A DNA stretch of 64,000 bases from Hondaea fermentalgiana (lineage: Eukaryota > Sar > Bigyra > Thraustochytrida > Thraustochytriidae). Both the position numbers and the translations under genes were made by a program. Shown here piece after piece: positions 36,636 to 45,954 of the stretch; the first letter of the stretch is position 1, and the number at the start of each line of letters is the position of its first letter. The stretch spans positions 479,379-543,378 of the forward strand of contig NPFB01000019.1 in NCBI GenBank assembly GCA_014084085.1, written 5' to 3'. The notes under the pieces were generated by a model. That model did no database searches. It saw only the letters and a list, made by a program, of their open reading frames with translations, and was not told the origin of the DNA.

Positions 36636-38236
36636 GATAGATGTACAGCAAGTGCGTTCCTCTCAATCTGACGAGCTGCGGTCCGCCACTTCGTACAGAA
36701 AAGAGTTCCTTTGGGCTCGTCCCTCGAGCCCCTGCAACAAGTTCAGGATTGTGCCCCTTTTCGCACCAAAAACCAAGCCCGTCCCCACGGGCCCGTAAAA
36801 GTCTGCGTCCTGTGCCTTAAAGAGCAGTCGCGCGTCTGCGCGCGTCGAGGTCGTACAAAGACTTTCTTCGTTCGGGCTTACCGCCTCGCCCTGCTGCACA
36901 CGGGACTCGCTCGATCAAGCGATCGACCGATCGATCCCCGAAGCCGTTGCGGCGACGTACCACTGCGCGCAACGCGCTCGCTCGAGGGTCAACAGCGTCC
37001 CGTCGCGCGCGAGTGGGCCTTGTCTTGGAGCCACTCATTTCGAGGCCCAGTCTGTGTGGCTGACGCCAGCCAACTCGAAACGAATGAGTGGATGGAGGGC
37101 GAAGGCGACGGCAGCAACGTGGTTGAAGGCAAGAGCAAATCCAGCAAGGCGAGCGCGATCGGAAAAGCAAACCCCGATCGATGGGGTCTCTGCTGCTGCA
37201 GTCCGGGCTGCGGATCGTGCTTGCCACCAGCGAGCGCGCTCTACATGCAGCCCGGACGCGCACGACTTGCGTAGCGCTCGACGTTGAGTTGGTTGCCTTG
37301 CGCGTCTTGCGAACGACGGTGTCAATAACGAGGTGAGTGCCAATGTTTCATGCTACGTATGATTCGTCATGGAGTGAGACGAAATGGCGGGCAGGCAAGG
37401 AAAGGCAAGGCTGGGCACGAGGTGGTGAGGGCGAATGAAGGCAAGAGCACAACCAGCGTCACCCATTGAGCACTGGAGCCTGCGGGCTTTGAGAGTTTGA
37501 ACTCAAGAAACGTATGGGAAATGAAAGTCGCCTCGACTGGCCTGACACGTCATGGTCTTTTTGCGCCTCGTGTCTCTTATTTGTTGGGGCATATTCGAAT
37601 AAAGTCTCCAAGCAGACTTTGAGAAGGAGAGAGAGAGAGAGGAAGAGAAGTTGAGAAAATGAACGGCTCTGGACAACCACCATATCGCAATTGATGACAC
37701 AACATATCTGTCAATCCCCTGAAGGCGTACATGTTGAAAGCTTACCTATTACCTCTAAGAAGCACTGATGCGATTGAGTGGTGGTCGTCTTTGAAAATTT
37801 AGCGCCACGTGTTGAGTCGGGGGAGGAGGAGAGATGGCTTTGCTTTAAAGGGGCCGGGAAGAGAGAGAGAGAGGCGGGGGGAAAAGGAAAACGCCAAAGA
37901 CAGGATTGCTGACTGATTCTTTTTTCTCGTTCGCTTTTGAAATTACAGACTCTTAACATGAGTTCTTCCTCGACATGCGGTCTTCCTACCTTTATTGCTC
38001 TTTCCCTTTGGGCCCCGCTTCAAGGTCCTACTTCTGTGTCCTGCAGATGATTGTATTTATTCTTGTCCTCGTACTGCAGATTTGTCAGGCGCCTAAAAGT
38101 CGGCCTTCTGCACCCGCTCACGCGAAGTTGTGATGTCGTGCATCATGTTGACGCATCCAAGTATCGCTCACATGTCTTATAGATTTTTACTTATTTCTTA
38201 TTGGCGCACTTACTTGCTCGTCGCTCGAATAGCTTC
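36636..38236. other. Intergenic region upstream of CAMSAP and downstream of CAND1
   Basis: No gene firmly supported. On the minus strand an open frame at 36899-36663 (no ATG) has protein-like content (KAQDADFYGPVGTGLVF, GTILNLLQGLEG) and may be an upstream non-initiating exon of the CAMSAP-like gene or an upstream frame. The rest contains CGAT-type motifs (about 36915-36935), AG runs (about 37627-37642 and 37861-37873) and AT-richer DNA before the CAND1 stop. Confidence 0.5.
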
Positions 38237-41200
38237 CTATTTGGCTGCGACCTGGGTCGCCATGCCAAGATGGTCAGCGACGATCATTTCTCGCGTTGCG
38301 TCCTTGGCAAGCACAGCGGCCACAAGATCTGTGATGCGACGATCCTGGTGCGACTCAGGAACTGCCGCAATCGCGTCAAGAGCCCGCAGCGCAGATCGAA
38401 TCTCGTTGTTGGCATGATTGACGACAGATCCCTGGGACTCCTTGACAGTCTTGTTAAGCGTCTGAGCCAGAGGCTCGAGAATAGTGCCAACCTCGCTCAG
38501 CAGCACGTGTGGCGAGCGCTGAGCAATCTGCACGAGGATCTGATGGCAAAGCATTTGCACCTCGTCCACGTCGCCGAGACCCTTGGCCAGGTGCGGGAGC
38601 AGGTCCACCACAGAGACCGTTTCAGGAATCGTATCGAGCATTGTGAGAATGCAAGAGAACGAAGCCTTGCGCAGGGGCAAACCGTCGTCAACCACATGCT
38701 TGAAGGGTCCGAGGTCAACAGTGCGCTTGAGAGACGGGTCGACGCTCATATCTTTGAAGAGTGCCGGCACAATGCGATCGCGCGCGACACCGTGAATGAC
38801 TGCCGTCCGATGGTGCGCGAGTGAGGTGAAAGCCACAATGGCGGCGCGACGAACATGAAGGTCCTTGTCGTCGAGGAGGTCGACAAAGGTACCAATGTTT
38901 TCACGGAGGGCGTCGACAGGCTGGTCGCTGTTGCTGGCGAACTTGAGGGCCATGACAAGTGTACAGCGTGCCATGGGCTCCTCGGCAGACTTTTGCACGG
39001 CCTGCGCCAGGTACGGTACGATTTGGCTCGGCTTGAGAATGGCAAGCTTGCCAAAGCACTCTGCCACCATGTTGCGCACGCCTTCTTCGGTGCTGCGGCA
39101 ATGCCGCTCGAGCACGGGAACAATATCGTCCACAGGAAGCGCCGAGGTCGCAGCGGCCTTGGAACTGTTGTGACGCACGATAACCTCGCGAAGCGAGCTG
39201 AGCAAAAGGTATTGCTGGGCTTCCTCCTTGCGTTCATGGAGCGCTGTCATGAGCAGAGGCAAGTAGGAAGGCATGTTGCCCAGCGTGAGGTTACCCAGCG
39301 CTGTCGCTGACGCCGATTTGACCTCTTCGGGACAGGATTTTTTGTCCAAGCACGCGAGTACGGTCGAGTACGCCTCGCCCGAGATGGACGCCAAGTCCAC
39401 GTCACGGCCCACTTCGCCAAGCGAGAGAAGCGCCAGGTTCATTTTCGTCATGGCAAGATCGTCGCCCCCGGCTGCACCACCCTTGACATCCTCGATGATC
39501 TTGTTCACCGTGGCGTCGCGCTGGGATGTGTCCGGACACGAGGTGCAAATGGTGCCGATGCCTCGGGACAGCGAGGACACTGCACTCTTGGAAAGCTTGA
39601 TCGAAGAATCCTGCGAAGGGCGGACCACCATCGCAAGTACCTCGTCAAAGGTCAGCGGCGCGATCTGCAGACGCATGAGCAGCGCAAGAAGCTGGAGAAT
39701 TGAATCGAGGGTGGTGCCTCCCGTCTGCAGCAGCGAAGAGGTCATGAGCTGGATGCACCGCGGCAATACGCTTCCGGCGGTAATGGCGACGATATCCTGT
39801 TTGTCGGGTGCCTGCTCCAATGCGGTGATGCACAGCGAGACAGCCATTTGGCTCAGATACAGGTCACGATCGTCGATAAGCTTGGCGGCATTCTCAAGTG
39901 CCTCCTTGTAGAGGGCCGGCTCGAGTGAGCTTGGGCTCGACTTGATGAGCTCCCGCAGGGTCGAAAGAGTATTTTGCTTGAGCGTGCGGCTTTGCTGGCG
40001 CAAAAAATTGACGAGATCACCCACGAGACTCGCCACAGCAGCGCTCAAATCAAGGCGGAGAGGCGAGGAGGCGATTTCCTCAATGCATTTGAGGGCGGGC
40101 AGACGCGTAATCTCGTTGCGAAGACGCTCTTGCAAAAGCTCCAGAACGCCGCTAAGGTCGCCTGTGAGCATGTCACCGCATCGTGAGAATAGCGCGCCCA
40201 TGGCAAAGATGGCACACTCCTTGATTTCCTGGTCAATGTGATGAGTCTGAAGACGCGGGAGAATTGCCTCGAAGCAGGGTCGCACGAATGGTGCACATTC
40301 AAAGTCAGAGGCAGCAGCATCGGCCATGTCCACATCGTCACCGGTACCCTTGGCGCGAGGCCGGAAGACGGCAACCATGACGGCAATCACGCGCAAAGCC
40401 TCTGCAGCGATCTTGTACCATTCCGCGCCGGCACACGCGAGGATCGGAGGGGAAAGCTTCTCAAGGTGCGGCTGGATGCACGTGGCTGGATGCGTCTCAA
40501 AGAGCTTGCCAATGAACTGGAGACAAGCAAAGATGAGCGAGGAGTCCCGATCGAGACGCATAGAGTCGACGAGAAGGGGAACGAGGGTCGGGACATGTTT
40601 CTCGAGGCCTCCGCTCAAAAGAAGCACGAGCTCCTGGAGCAGCTCAAAGGTGCTCGTGCGTGTTTTCTCAGCTTTCTTCTCCTTGAGGATCTTGCACGTG
40701 ACCTTGACGATCTTGGGAACATCCTCGGCAATGCGTGCTCGAGCTTGGCTGTTGGAGCGCGCTGATTCCTGGGCGGCGGCGCTGTTGGATGTCTTGGAGC
40801 CCAGAGTCAGGCTCGATCCACCGCGAAGCGTGCGCAAGAGCACCGAGTAGCAGCTGACGAGGTCGAGACGGACATTGTCGTCGCGCTCCTTGAAGCAGTT
40901 GAGCAACAGGCCTCCGCATTTGGCGTAGATTTCGTCAAGGGAGTCTGGCCGCGAGATAATGACGGCGCGCACAACCTTGACAGATGCACGGCGCACCTTC
41001 CAGCTCGTGTCGTCTTCATCCGAGTACTCGTCATCATCGTAGTCCTCGTACTCTTCATCGTCGTAGTCATCCATGGCTTCCATGTCCTCGCCGTCGTCAT
41101 CCTCATCGTTGTAATTGTAGTTTGGATCGTAGCGCAGAAAGGCAAGGGTGGGTTCGAGGATTTCCGGAATGTGCGAAGCAGCCTCATGCGGGCAGCGAAT

Positions 41201-42055
41201 GACAAAGGACTCGAACGCGTGAAGAATGTTCTCTCGCAGTTCATCAGACTCTTCCGTTTGCATGGACTCGTCGCCGGGCTTTTTCAGCGAGGCGAGAAAA
41301 AGAGGCACAATGCGCTGCAAGTGCGAACCGAGTCTGAAGCCGACCATGCGTGAGATCGTGCCGATGGTCTGGATCAAAGTGCGCTTGTCACTGCCCGGCT
41401 TGGGGTTTTCGATCTGCTCCAGGAGCGTTTGGATGATGCGATCGAGGAGGTCGTCCGAGACAACCGTGGCCAGACGGCCAAGGCAGGCGGCAGCCCGCTT
41501 GCGCACGGCCGGCTTGGGAAAGGAGAGCTGCTGGAGCGCAGTCGTGGAGATGTGGCTGTGCTCAGAGGTCATGGAGCCGCCGTAGAATTTGATGAGGTCC
41601 GTAAGAAGATCAAGGCACTCGAGCTTGATGCTCTCGTCCTGGTCCATCTTGACGCCTCCAAGGAGACGCGAAGCGAGGTCCATGGCAATCTTTGGCCCCA
41701 TGCTTGCAGGGAGAGTGCCGAGACACGTCTTGAGCCCAATGGCGTAAATGTCGCGGAGGTCGGCCTTGCCAGAAAGGATGAGGTTGGCGAGTTTGTTGCA
41801 AATGTCGCGTACCTGCGTCTCCTCGACCTTTTTCACCAGAATATTCAGGCACCGGACGGCCACCGTTTGCACGTCGTTCGAGCTGTCGTCGAGTCGCTCG
41901 AGAATCTTTTGGCAAATGCGCCGTTCCAGGTGGATGTCCATCTTCACTTCGCCCTCTAGGCCGCGGCACAGATCGTTTACGGCCATGTACCGCTCATCCT
42001 TGTCGTAGTCGCTGGTCTTCTCCAGGAGCGCAGTCACCTCTCGCGCGCTCGCCAT
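38237..42055 (-). CDS. CAND1: Cullin-associated NEDD8-dissociated protein 1 (CAND1/TIP120)
   Basis: CAND1 is a HEAT-repeat exchange factor that binds un-neddylated cullin-RING ligases and swaps substrate receptors. Seen: 1272 aa, close to the usual 1230. The N-terminus has LLEKTSDYDKDERYMAVNDL, SNDVQTVAVRCLNILVKKV and DICNKLANLILSGKADLRDIYAIGLKT (shortened), the conserved first HEAT repeats. A conserved acidic loop (YNYNDEDDDGEDME, then YDDEEYEDYDDDEYSDEDDTSWKVRRA) lies at about 315-360. The C-terminal part has HLGPFKHVVDDGL-like DLGPFKHVVDDGLPLRKASF and LGDVDEVQMLCHQIL. ATG 42055 opens MASAREVTALL; 22 upstream in-frame codons are leader. Single exon. Confidence 0.96.
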   Translation of the reverse strand: MASAREVTALLEKTSDYDKDERYMAVNDLCRGLEGEVKMDIHLERRICQKILERLDDSSNDVQTVAVRCLNILVKKVEETQVRDICNKLANLILSGKADLRDIYAIGLKTCLGTLPASMGPKIAMDLASRLLGGVKMDQDESIKLECLDLLTDLIKFYGGSMTSEHSHISTTALQQLSFPKPAVRKRAAACLGRLATVVSDDLLDRIIQTLLEQIENPKPGSDKRTLIQTIGTISRMVGFRLGSHLQRIVPLFLASLKKPGDESMQTEESDELRENILHAFESFVIRCPHEAASHIPEILEPTLAFLRYDPNYNYNDEDDDGEDMEAMDDYDDEEYEDYDDDEYSDEDDTSWKVRRASVKVVRAVIISRPDSLDEIYAKCGGLLLNCFKERDDNVRLDLVSCYSVLLRTLRGGSSLTLGSKTSNSAAAQESARSNSQARARIAEDVPKIVKVTCKILKEKKAEKTRTSTFELLQELVLLLSGGLEKHVPTLVPLLVDSMRLDRDSSLIFACLQFIGKLFETHPATCIQPHLEKLSPPILACAGAEWYKIAAEALRVIAVMVAVFRPRAKGTGDDVDMADAAASDFECAPFVRPCFEAILPRLQTHHIDQEIKECAIFAMGALFSRCGDMLTGDLSGVLELLQERLRNEITRLPALKCIEEIASSPLRLDLSAAVASLVGDLVNFLRQQSRTLKQNTLSTLRELIKSSPSSLEPALYKEALENAAKLIDDRDLYLSQMAVSLCITALEQAPDKQDIVAITAGSVLPRCIQLMTSSLLQTGGTTLDSILQLLALLMRLQIAPLTFDEVLAMVVRPSQDSSIKLSKSAVSSLSRGIGTICTSCPDTSQRDATVNKIIEDVKGGAAGGDDLAMTKMNLALLSLGEVGRDVDLASISGEAYSTVLACLDKKSCPEEVKSASATALGNLTLGNMPSYLPLLMTALHERKEEAQQYLLLSSLREVIVRHNSSKAAATSALPVDDIVPVLERHCRSTEEGVRNMVAECFGKLAILKPSQIVPYLAQAVQKSAEEPMARCTLVMALKFASNSDQPVDALRENIGTFVDLLDDKDLHVRRAAIVAFTSLAHHRTAVIHGVARDRIVPALFKDMSVDPSLKRTVDLGPFKHVVDDGLPLRKASFSCILTMLDTIPETVSVVDLLPHLAKGLGDVDEVQMLCHQILVQIAQRSPHVLLSEVGTILEPLAQTLNKTVKESQGSVVNHANNEIRSALRALDAIAAVPESHQDRRITDLVAAVLAKDATREMIVADHLGMATQVAAK

Positions 42056-42878
42056 GGTTGCGACGGGAGGAAAAGCGGGCGAGGAAGATCGGTGGATCGC
42101 CTGCTTGTTCTCCGACCGCAACGTCGAGACGTGCGGTCCGTGAGCTCACGGGGTGAGCCTGTCGAGGACGGGCGACGGAGGTCGCCACGCTGACGGCTTT
42201 CTACCTCGGGAGCGACGGACGCACGTGGGAGAGTTGCGGTCCGCAACTGCAACAACAGCCAGCTGCGACTTTGCCATCATCAAAAAAGATATTTTTTTTT
42301 ATTTTTCAAGGCCTACCTTTCCTTCTTTGGTGACTCATCAGAGAAGGGGGGGAGGATGATGGAGGAGGATGGACAATGAATCGGGCAGGAGCAGAAGATG
42401 CTCACGATCAGTCTGGCTATGTGTATAACTCGCATGGTAAGTCTGCCTCGCATGATGTGAATGACTCGCATGCACGATGTGAACAACACGCATGGTGTTT
42501 ATAGCTCTCACGATGTAGATGACTCGCATGATGAGTATGACTCGCATAATAGCGTAGATAGGACGAGAAAGAAGTCACGAATTGCAGGCTTTCTCCAATA
42601 TCATTGCTCTTCAACATCGAAGTAGACATGGTTCTAAATTTGGTCAACAATCGATAATCTTCGTATTAGAGCTGTCCTGGGGTCTAGTTTCCAGGAAAGC
42701 TGTTACCTCGCCTCGAGAAGAGACGGAATCACAGGTGAATCTTGATTATGTTCCTATCCGCCCATTCTTTTATTACACACAGGCGATGCAATGTTTCGTC
42801 TCGTTTCGCTGCAATTCGTTGCCATTCGTTTCATTTCGTTCGGCGAAGGTGTTAATGCTGGTTTGGCAACAAAGTTGA
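42056..42878. other. Intergenic region
   Basis: CAND1 leader/promoter on the left. In the middle, an imperfect minisatellite of CTCGCATGATG-type units (about 42425-42550) reads as repeated MRVIxIMRV on the minus strand and is clearly non-coding. TTCGTT repeats (about 42805-42842) lie at the 3' flank of the glycosyltransferase gene. Confidence 0.6.
42425..42550. repeat. Degenerate ~12-24 bp minisatellite (ACTCGCATGATG-like)
   Basis: Five or more spaced copies of gactcgcatga/aactcgcatgg variants, partly alternating with the complementary-looking gatgtgaa/gatgtaga linker. Confidence 0.7.
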
Positions 42879-44567
42879 TCAAGCCGATCCATCGCGAAGC
42901 GCGGAGCGCCAGTTGATGGGGAGACCCTCGATCTGGGCAAGTGGGTAGCACCACTTGTCATTGCGCTGCGAGCAACTTCGGTCTCGGTTCTTGCTTTGGA
43001 TGAGCTTGATAAGCTGACGATCCTCGAATCCTTGAGGACAAAACTTGGCCTTGTAGAGCGACGCAACACGATTCAAATTGAAAATGATGTGGCATAGCAT
43101 CCACGCATTTTGCTTCGCCTTCCAGTTGTCCGTGATCCGCCAGAGGTCATCGGGCGGCTGGATAATGAGAGGAGACTTGCAATCAAGAATATCCGCCGGG
43201 ACGTGGCCCTTGTGGAACATCCACGGGCCCACTTTGGGGTCCGGGGCCTTGTAGTTGGAGGCCATGTGGATGAAGACTGGTAGACGAGCGCCCGGAGTGC
43301 TCAGAGGATTCTGGCACGAAAGGTCGCTGTATTCATCAACGAACGTGTAACCCTGGCCACTTTTGCCGTGCACAGAAACCATGTAGTGATCAAGAGTTGT
43401 ATGGCGAAGACCAAGGTGCGCCGAGGCAATCGAATACGCCCACATATCGGCGAGAATGTCTTTTCCACGCTCCAACACAGGAAGCATGTACTTTGCCCAG
43501 AGTTTGCTAAGCACGGCCAGGTCATCTACATGAAGCATGAGAGGTGGACCGACGCTAGTGTCACGCGCGGCCTCTGACTTTGTGTACGATAAAGCGGGTG
43601 AATTGGCATCGCCGATGATTTTGAGCAGACTGTCGCGGCCATAGCTGGCCCAGTGGCCTTCGAGGCCGTAGCGCTGGGCCACCGGGCGGCCGCGGCGGAC
43701 CCAATCGATTGGAGAGTTCCTGGCCGGATTGGTATCCTGACCGCGACTCGCGATGATATCTTGAGGATCTGTTTCCGACTGCGATAGAGGGCGCAAGAAT
43801 ACAAAGTCTGGGTCCAAAATTGCCACCACCGTCTCTCCAAGGCGGTCAAGCTCTGGACGTGCGTGGGTCATAAAGTACTCGATCGAGCTTGGCTTGTTGA
43901 TCCACGGAAAGTCCCGCGCACCTTCAAAGGATGGAGTCACATAGAGTCCGAACTCGTCATTGACTGACCTGTTCAACTCGAGCATGGGTACGAGAAGGTC
44001 ATTTTTGCCCGCAGGGAAGGTCTGATGGCGGTGCTGAATTGTTTCTGCAGATCGATCATGGCATCCGCTGACGATGCGTGTGATGCGGCCGCGCTGGCCG
44101 ACGAGTTTGGCGGTCGCCAGCAGGAGCTCTGATTGCCAATGCTGAAAGTAGTTGCAGCCTGACGAAAAGATGATATGCAGCTTGCCATCGTCTGGATGTC
44201 TGGGTCCGTGTACCAGTCGCGGCACACGTGCAAAGCCGACTGGATAAGCGTCGTTGACAGCCTGATCACTGGTCGAAAAGACGTTGGCGTGGGTTTTTTC
44301 TTGTGTGAGGGGTGCGCGCAGCGCACCCGAGCGAGTAGCCTGGGCTGGTGGCACTCCTGCCTGCGCAGCATTGAGCTCGTTCATACTTGGCCCAGCGTAC
44401 GCGCTCCCGTACAAAGCAAAGGCGCCGACGACGACAAGCACAAGGACTCCAGCCCAGGCAGCAACCGTCTTTCGCAAGCGCCAACCTTTAAGTCTATACT
44501 TGCTCGCCTCCGTATCGGACGCTGCGTGGGGCATCATGCCTGCAGCGGCCGTGCGCAGCTCGTTCAT
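42879..44567 (-). CDS. Golgi type II glycosyltransferase, peptidyl-Ser galactosyltransferase/HPAT-like
   Basis: Plant and algal serine alpha-galactosyltransferases (SGT) and hydroxyproline arabinosyltransferases (HPAT) modify cell-wall proteins in the Golgi. Seen: 562 aa from ATG 44567. A short cytosolic N-terminus precedes one membrane helix (about 35-56, AAWAGVLVLVVVGAFALYG), followed by a lumenal domain. That domain contains LHIIFSSGCNYFQHWQSELLL, typical of the SGT/HPAT opening (HxxFSxDCxxYxxWQ). Further matches are GRITRIVSGC, YFMTHARPELDRLGETVVAILDPDFVFLRPL (shortened), and a C-terminal Trp/Cys-rich region. The DPD resembles the family's DxD-like metal site. Acceptor and sugar cannot be decided from sequence. 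Confidence 0.75.
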   Translation of the reverse strand: MNELRTAAAGMMPHAASDTEASKYRLKGWRLRKTVAAWAGVLVLVVVGAFALYGSAYAGPSMNELNAAQAGVPPAQATRSGALRAPLTQEKTHANVFSTSDQAVNDAYPVGFARVPRLVHGPRHPDDGKLHIIFSSGCNYFQHWQSELLLATAKLVGQRGRITRIVSGCHDRSAETIQHRHQTFPAGKNDLLVPMLELNRSVNDEFGLYVTPSFEGARDFPWINKPSSIEYFMTHARPELDRLGETVVAILDPDFVFLRPLSQSETDPQDIIASRGQDTNPARNSPIDWVRRGRPVAQRYGLEGHWASYGRDSLLKIIGDANSPALSYTKSEAARDTSVGPPLMLHVDDLAVLSKLWAKYMLPVLERGKDILADMWAYSIASAHLGLRHTTLDHYMVSVHGKSGQGYTFVDEYSDLSCQNPLSTPGARLPVFIHMASNYKAPDPKVGPWMFHKGHVPADILDCKSPLIIQPPDDLWRITDNWKAKQNAWMLCHIIFNLNRVASLYKAKFCPQGFEDRQLIKLIQSKNRDRSCSQRNDKWCYPLAQIEGLPINWRSALRDGSA

Positions 44568-45954
44568 CTTCACTGTCGGTCAAGATCCCTTCACGTTCTC
44601 GTCTTCGTCGTCCTCCTCGTCGTTGTTGTCTCCTCCAACTGCGTGTTTGCTCGGCTCCCTCGGTTCGGCTTGCCTCATGCATGTTTCTTTCATTCCACAA
44701 AGAAGTTTTGTTTCTCAGACCGTGAAAGGCAAGGGCAAAGCTGGCGTCAAAGCAAACAAAAGCTTGTCAATCTATCTACCCTCCACCATCCCGCGCTGGG
44801 CCTCGCTCTCCTCCCCTCCTCGTCGTCTGTCGCGGCCATCGCCGTCATCACCACCGTCCCTCGGCCTCCTCATCTCCAACCTCGCGCGTCCCAAACCCTT
44901 CCGTACGGCGCCGCCGCGTCCAAAACCCCTCCTCCGGGGCGGCTCCTCCTTCCCGCCTGTCCTCCCTCCCCCGCGCACACTAGCAGAGAGGGCGCGAGTG
45001 CAGTGCGTCCCTTTTCAAATCGCAACCGGCCGCAAGTCCGAAACGCGCTCTCTCCGCGTCCCTCTCTCCGCGCGCTGCCGCCGCTGCCGCCGCTGCCGCC
45101 GCTGCCGCCGCNNNNNNNNNNNNNNNNNNNNNNNNNNNNNNNNNNNNNNNNNNNNNNNNNNNNNNNNNNNNNNNNNNNNNNNNNNNNNNNNNNNNNNNNN
45201 NNNNNNNNNNNTCCCTCTCTCCGCGCGCTGCCGCCGCTGCCGCCGCTGCCGCCGCTGCCGCCGCTGCCGCCGCTGCTGCTGCTGCTGCTGCGCGGCGCGG
45301 CGCGGCGCAGACCCGAGACCAGCAGTGCAGCTGCAGCCCGCGCGGCGCCGGGCCGATCTGCGCGGATCCGGGGCAGCAGCGCGCGCATCATCGTCGCCGC
45401 GGGTCCGGGCCCGGGTCGGCGTTCGGACCCAGGCAGGCCAGCAACGCGGCGCGGCGCGAGGCGAGGCGGCGCGAGGCGGGGCGGCGCGGCAGAGAGCGGC
45501 GCTGCGCTGCGCTGCGCTGTGCTGTGCTGCGCTGCGCTGCTCGCGACGAGCAAGCGCGCGAGCGAGCGAGCGGGGAGCGGCGCACCTGCGACACCAGGAC
45601 CCGCGCAGCAGCAGGAAGCTCTCCAACGCGAGGCTTGGCTTGGCCGGCTCCGAGGAGGGGAGAGGACAGCGCGAAGGAGGAGGAGGAGGGGCTCGAGGGC
45701 CTGAGCTCGGACCTCGACCTCGACATCGACCTCGACGTCGAGCCTGGGGCGCCCCAGGCTCGGGACGAACGAACGAACGAACGAACCTCTTGCAGCCCGA
45801 GCCTTGCCCCGAGCGAGCGAGCGAGCGAAACGTTGGGGCCAAGTCGGGTAGGTCACGCTCACGGGTCCGTCTCCCGTCACGTGCGAGGCGCTTGCTGGGC
45901 ACGGAGCGCGACGCGCGAGCGTGAGGGAACGACAACGAGGAGGGAAAGGAGGAC
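44568..45954. other. Divergent promoter region with assembly gap and CCGCTG repeats
   Basis: This region lies between the glycosyltransferase (minus) and the kinase (plus). It contains a CCGCTG-type repeat broken by 100 N (45112-45211), GCGCT/GCTGC runs (about 45504-45540), GAGC runs (about 45555-45575) and ACGA runs (about 45766-45786). No gene supported. Confidence 0.6.
45112..45211. other. Assembly gap (100 N) with identical 53-bp flanks
   Basis: Exactly 100 N. The 53 bases before it (45059-45111) are identical to the first 53 bases after it (45212-45264). The two sides are probably overlapping contig ends left unmerged in a CCGCTG repeat. Confidence 0.95.

Noticed and set aside
41140..41165. 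gggttcgagga sequence resembling a tRNA B box
   Set aside because: It lies inside CAND1 coding sequence with no A box or acceptor stem. I found no tRNA, rRNA or snRNA gene in the window.
42338..42547. Minus-strand frame MRVIxIMRVIx-type repeats
   Set aside because: A minisatellite read in frame, not a protein.
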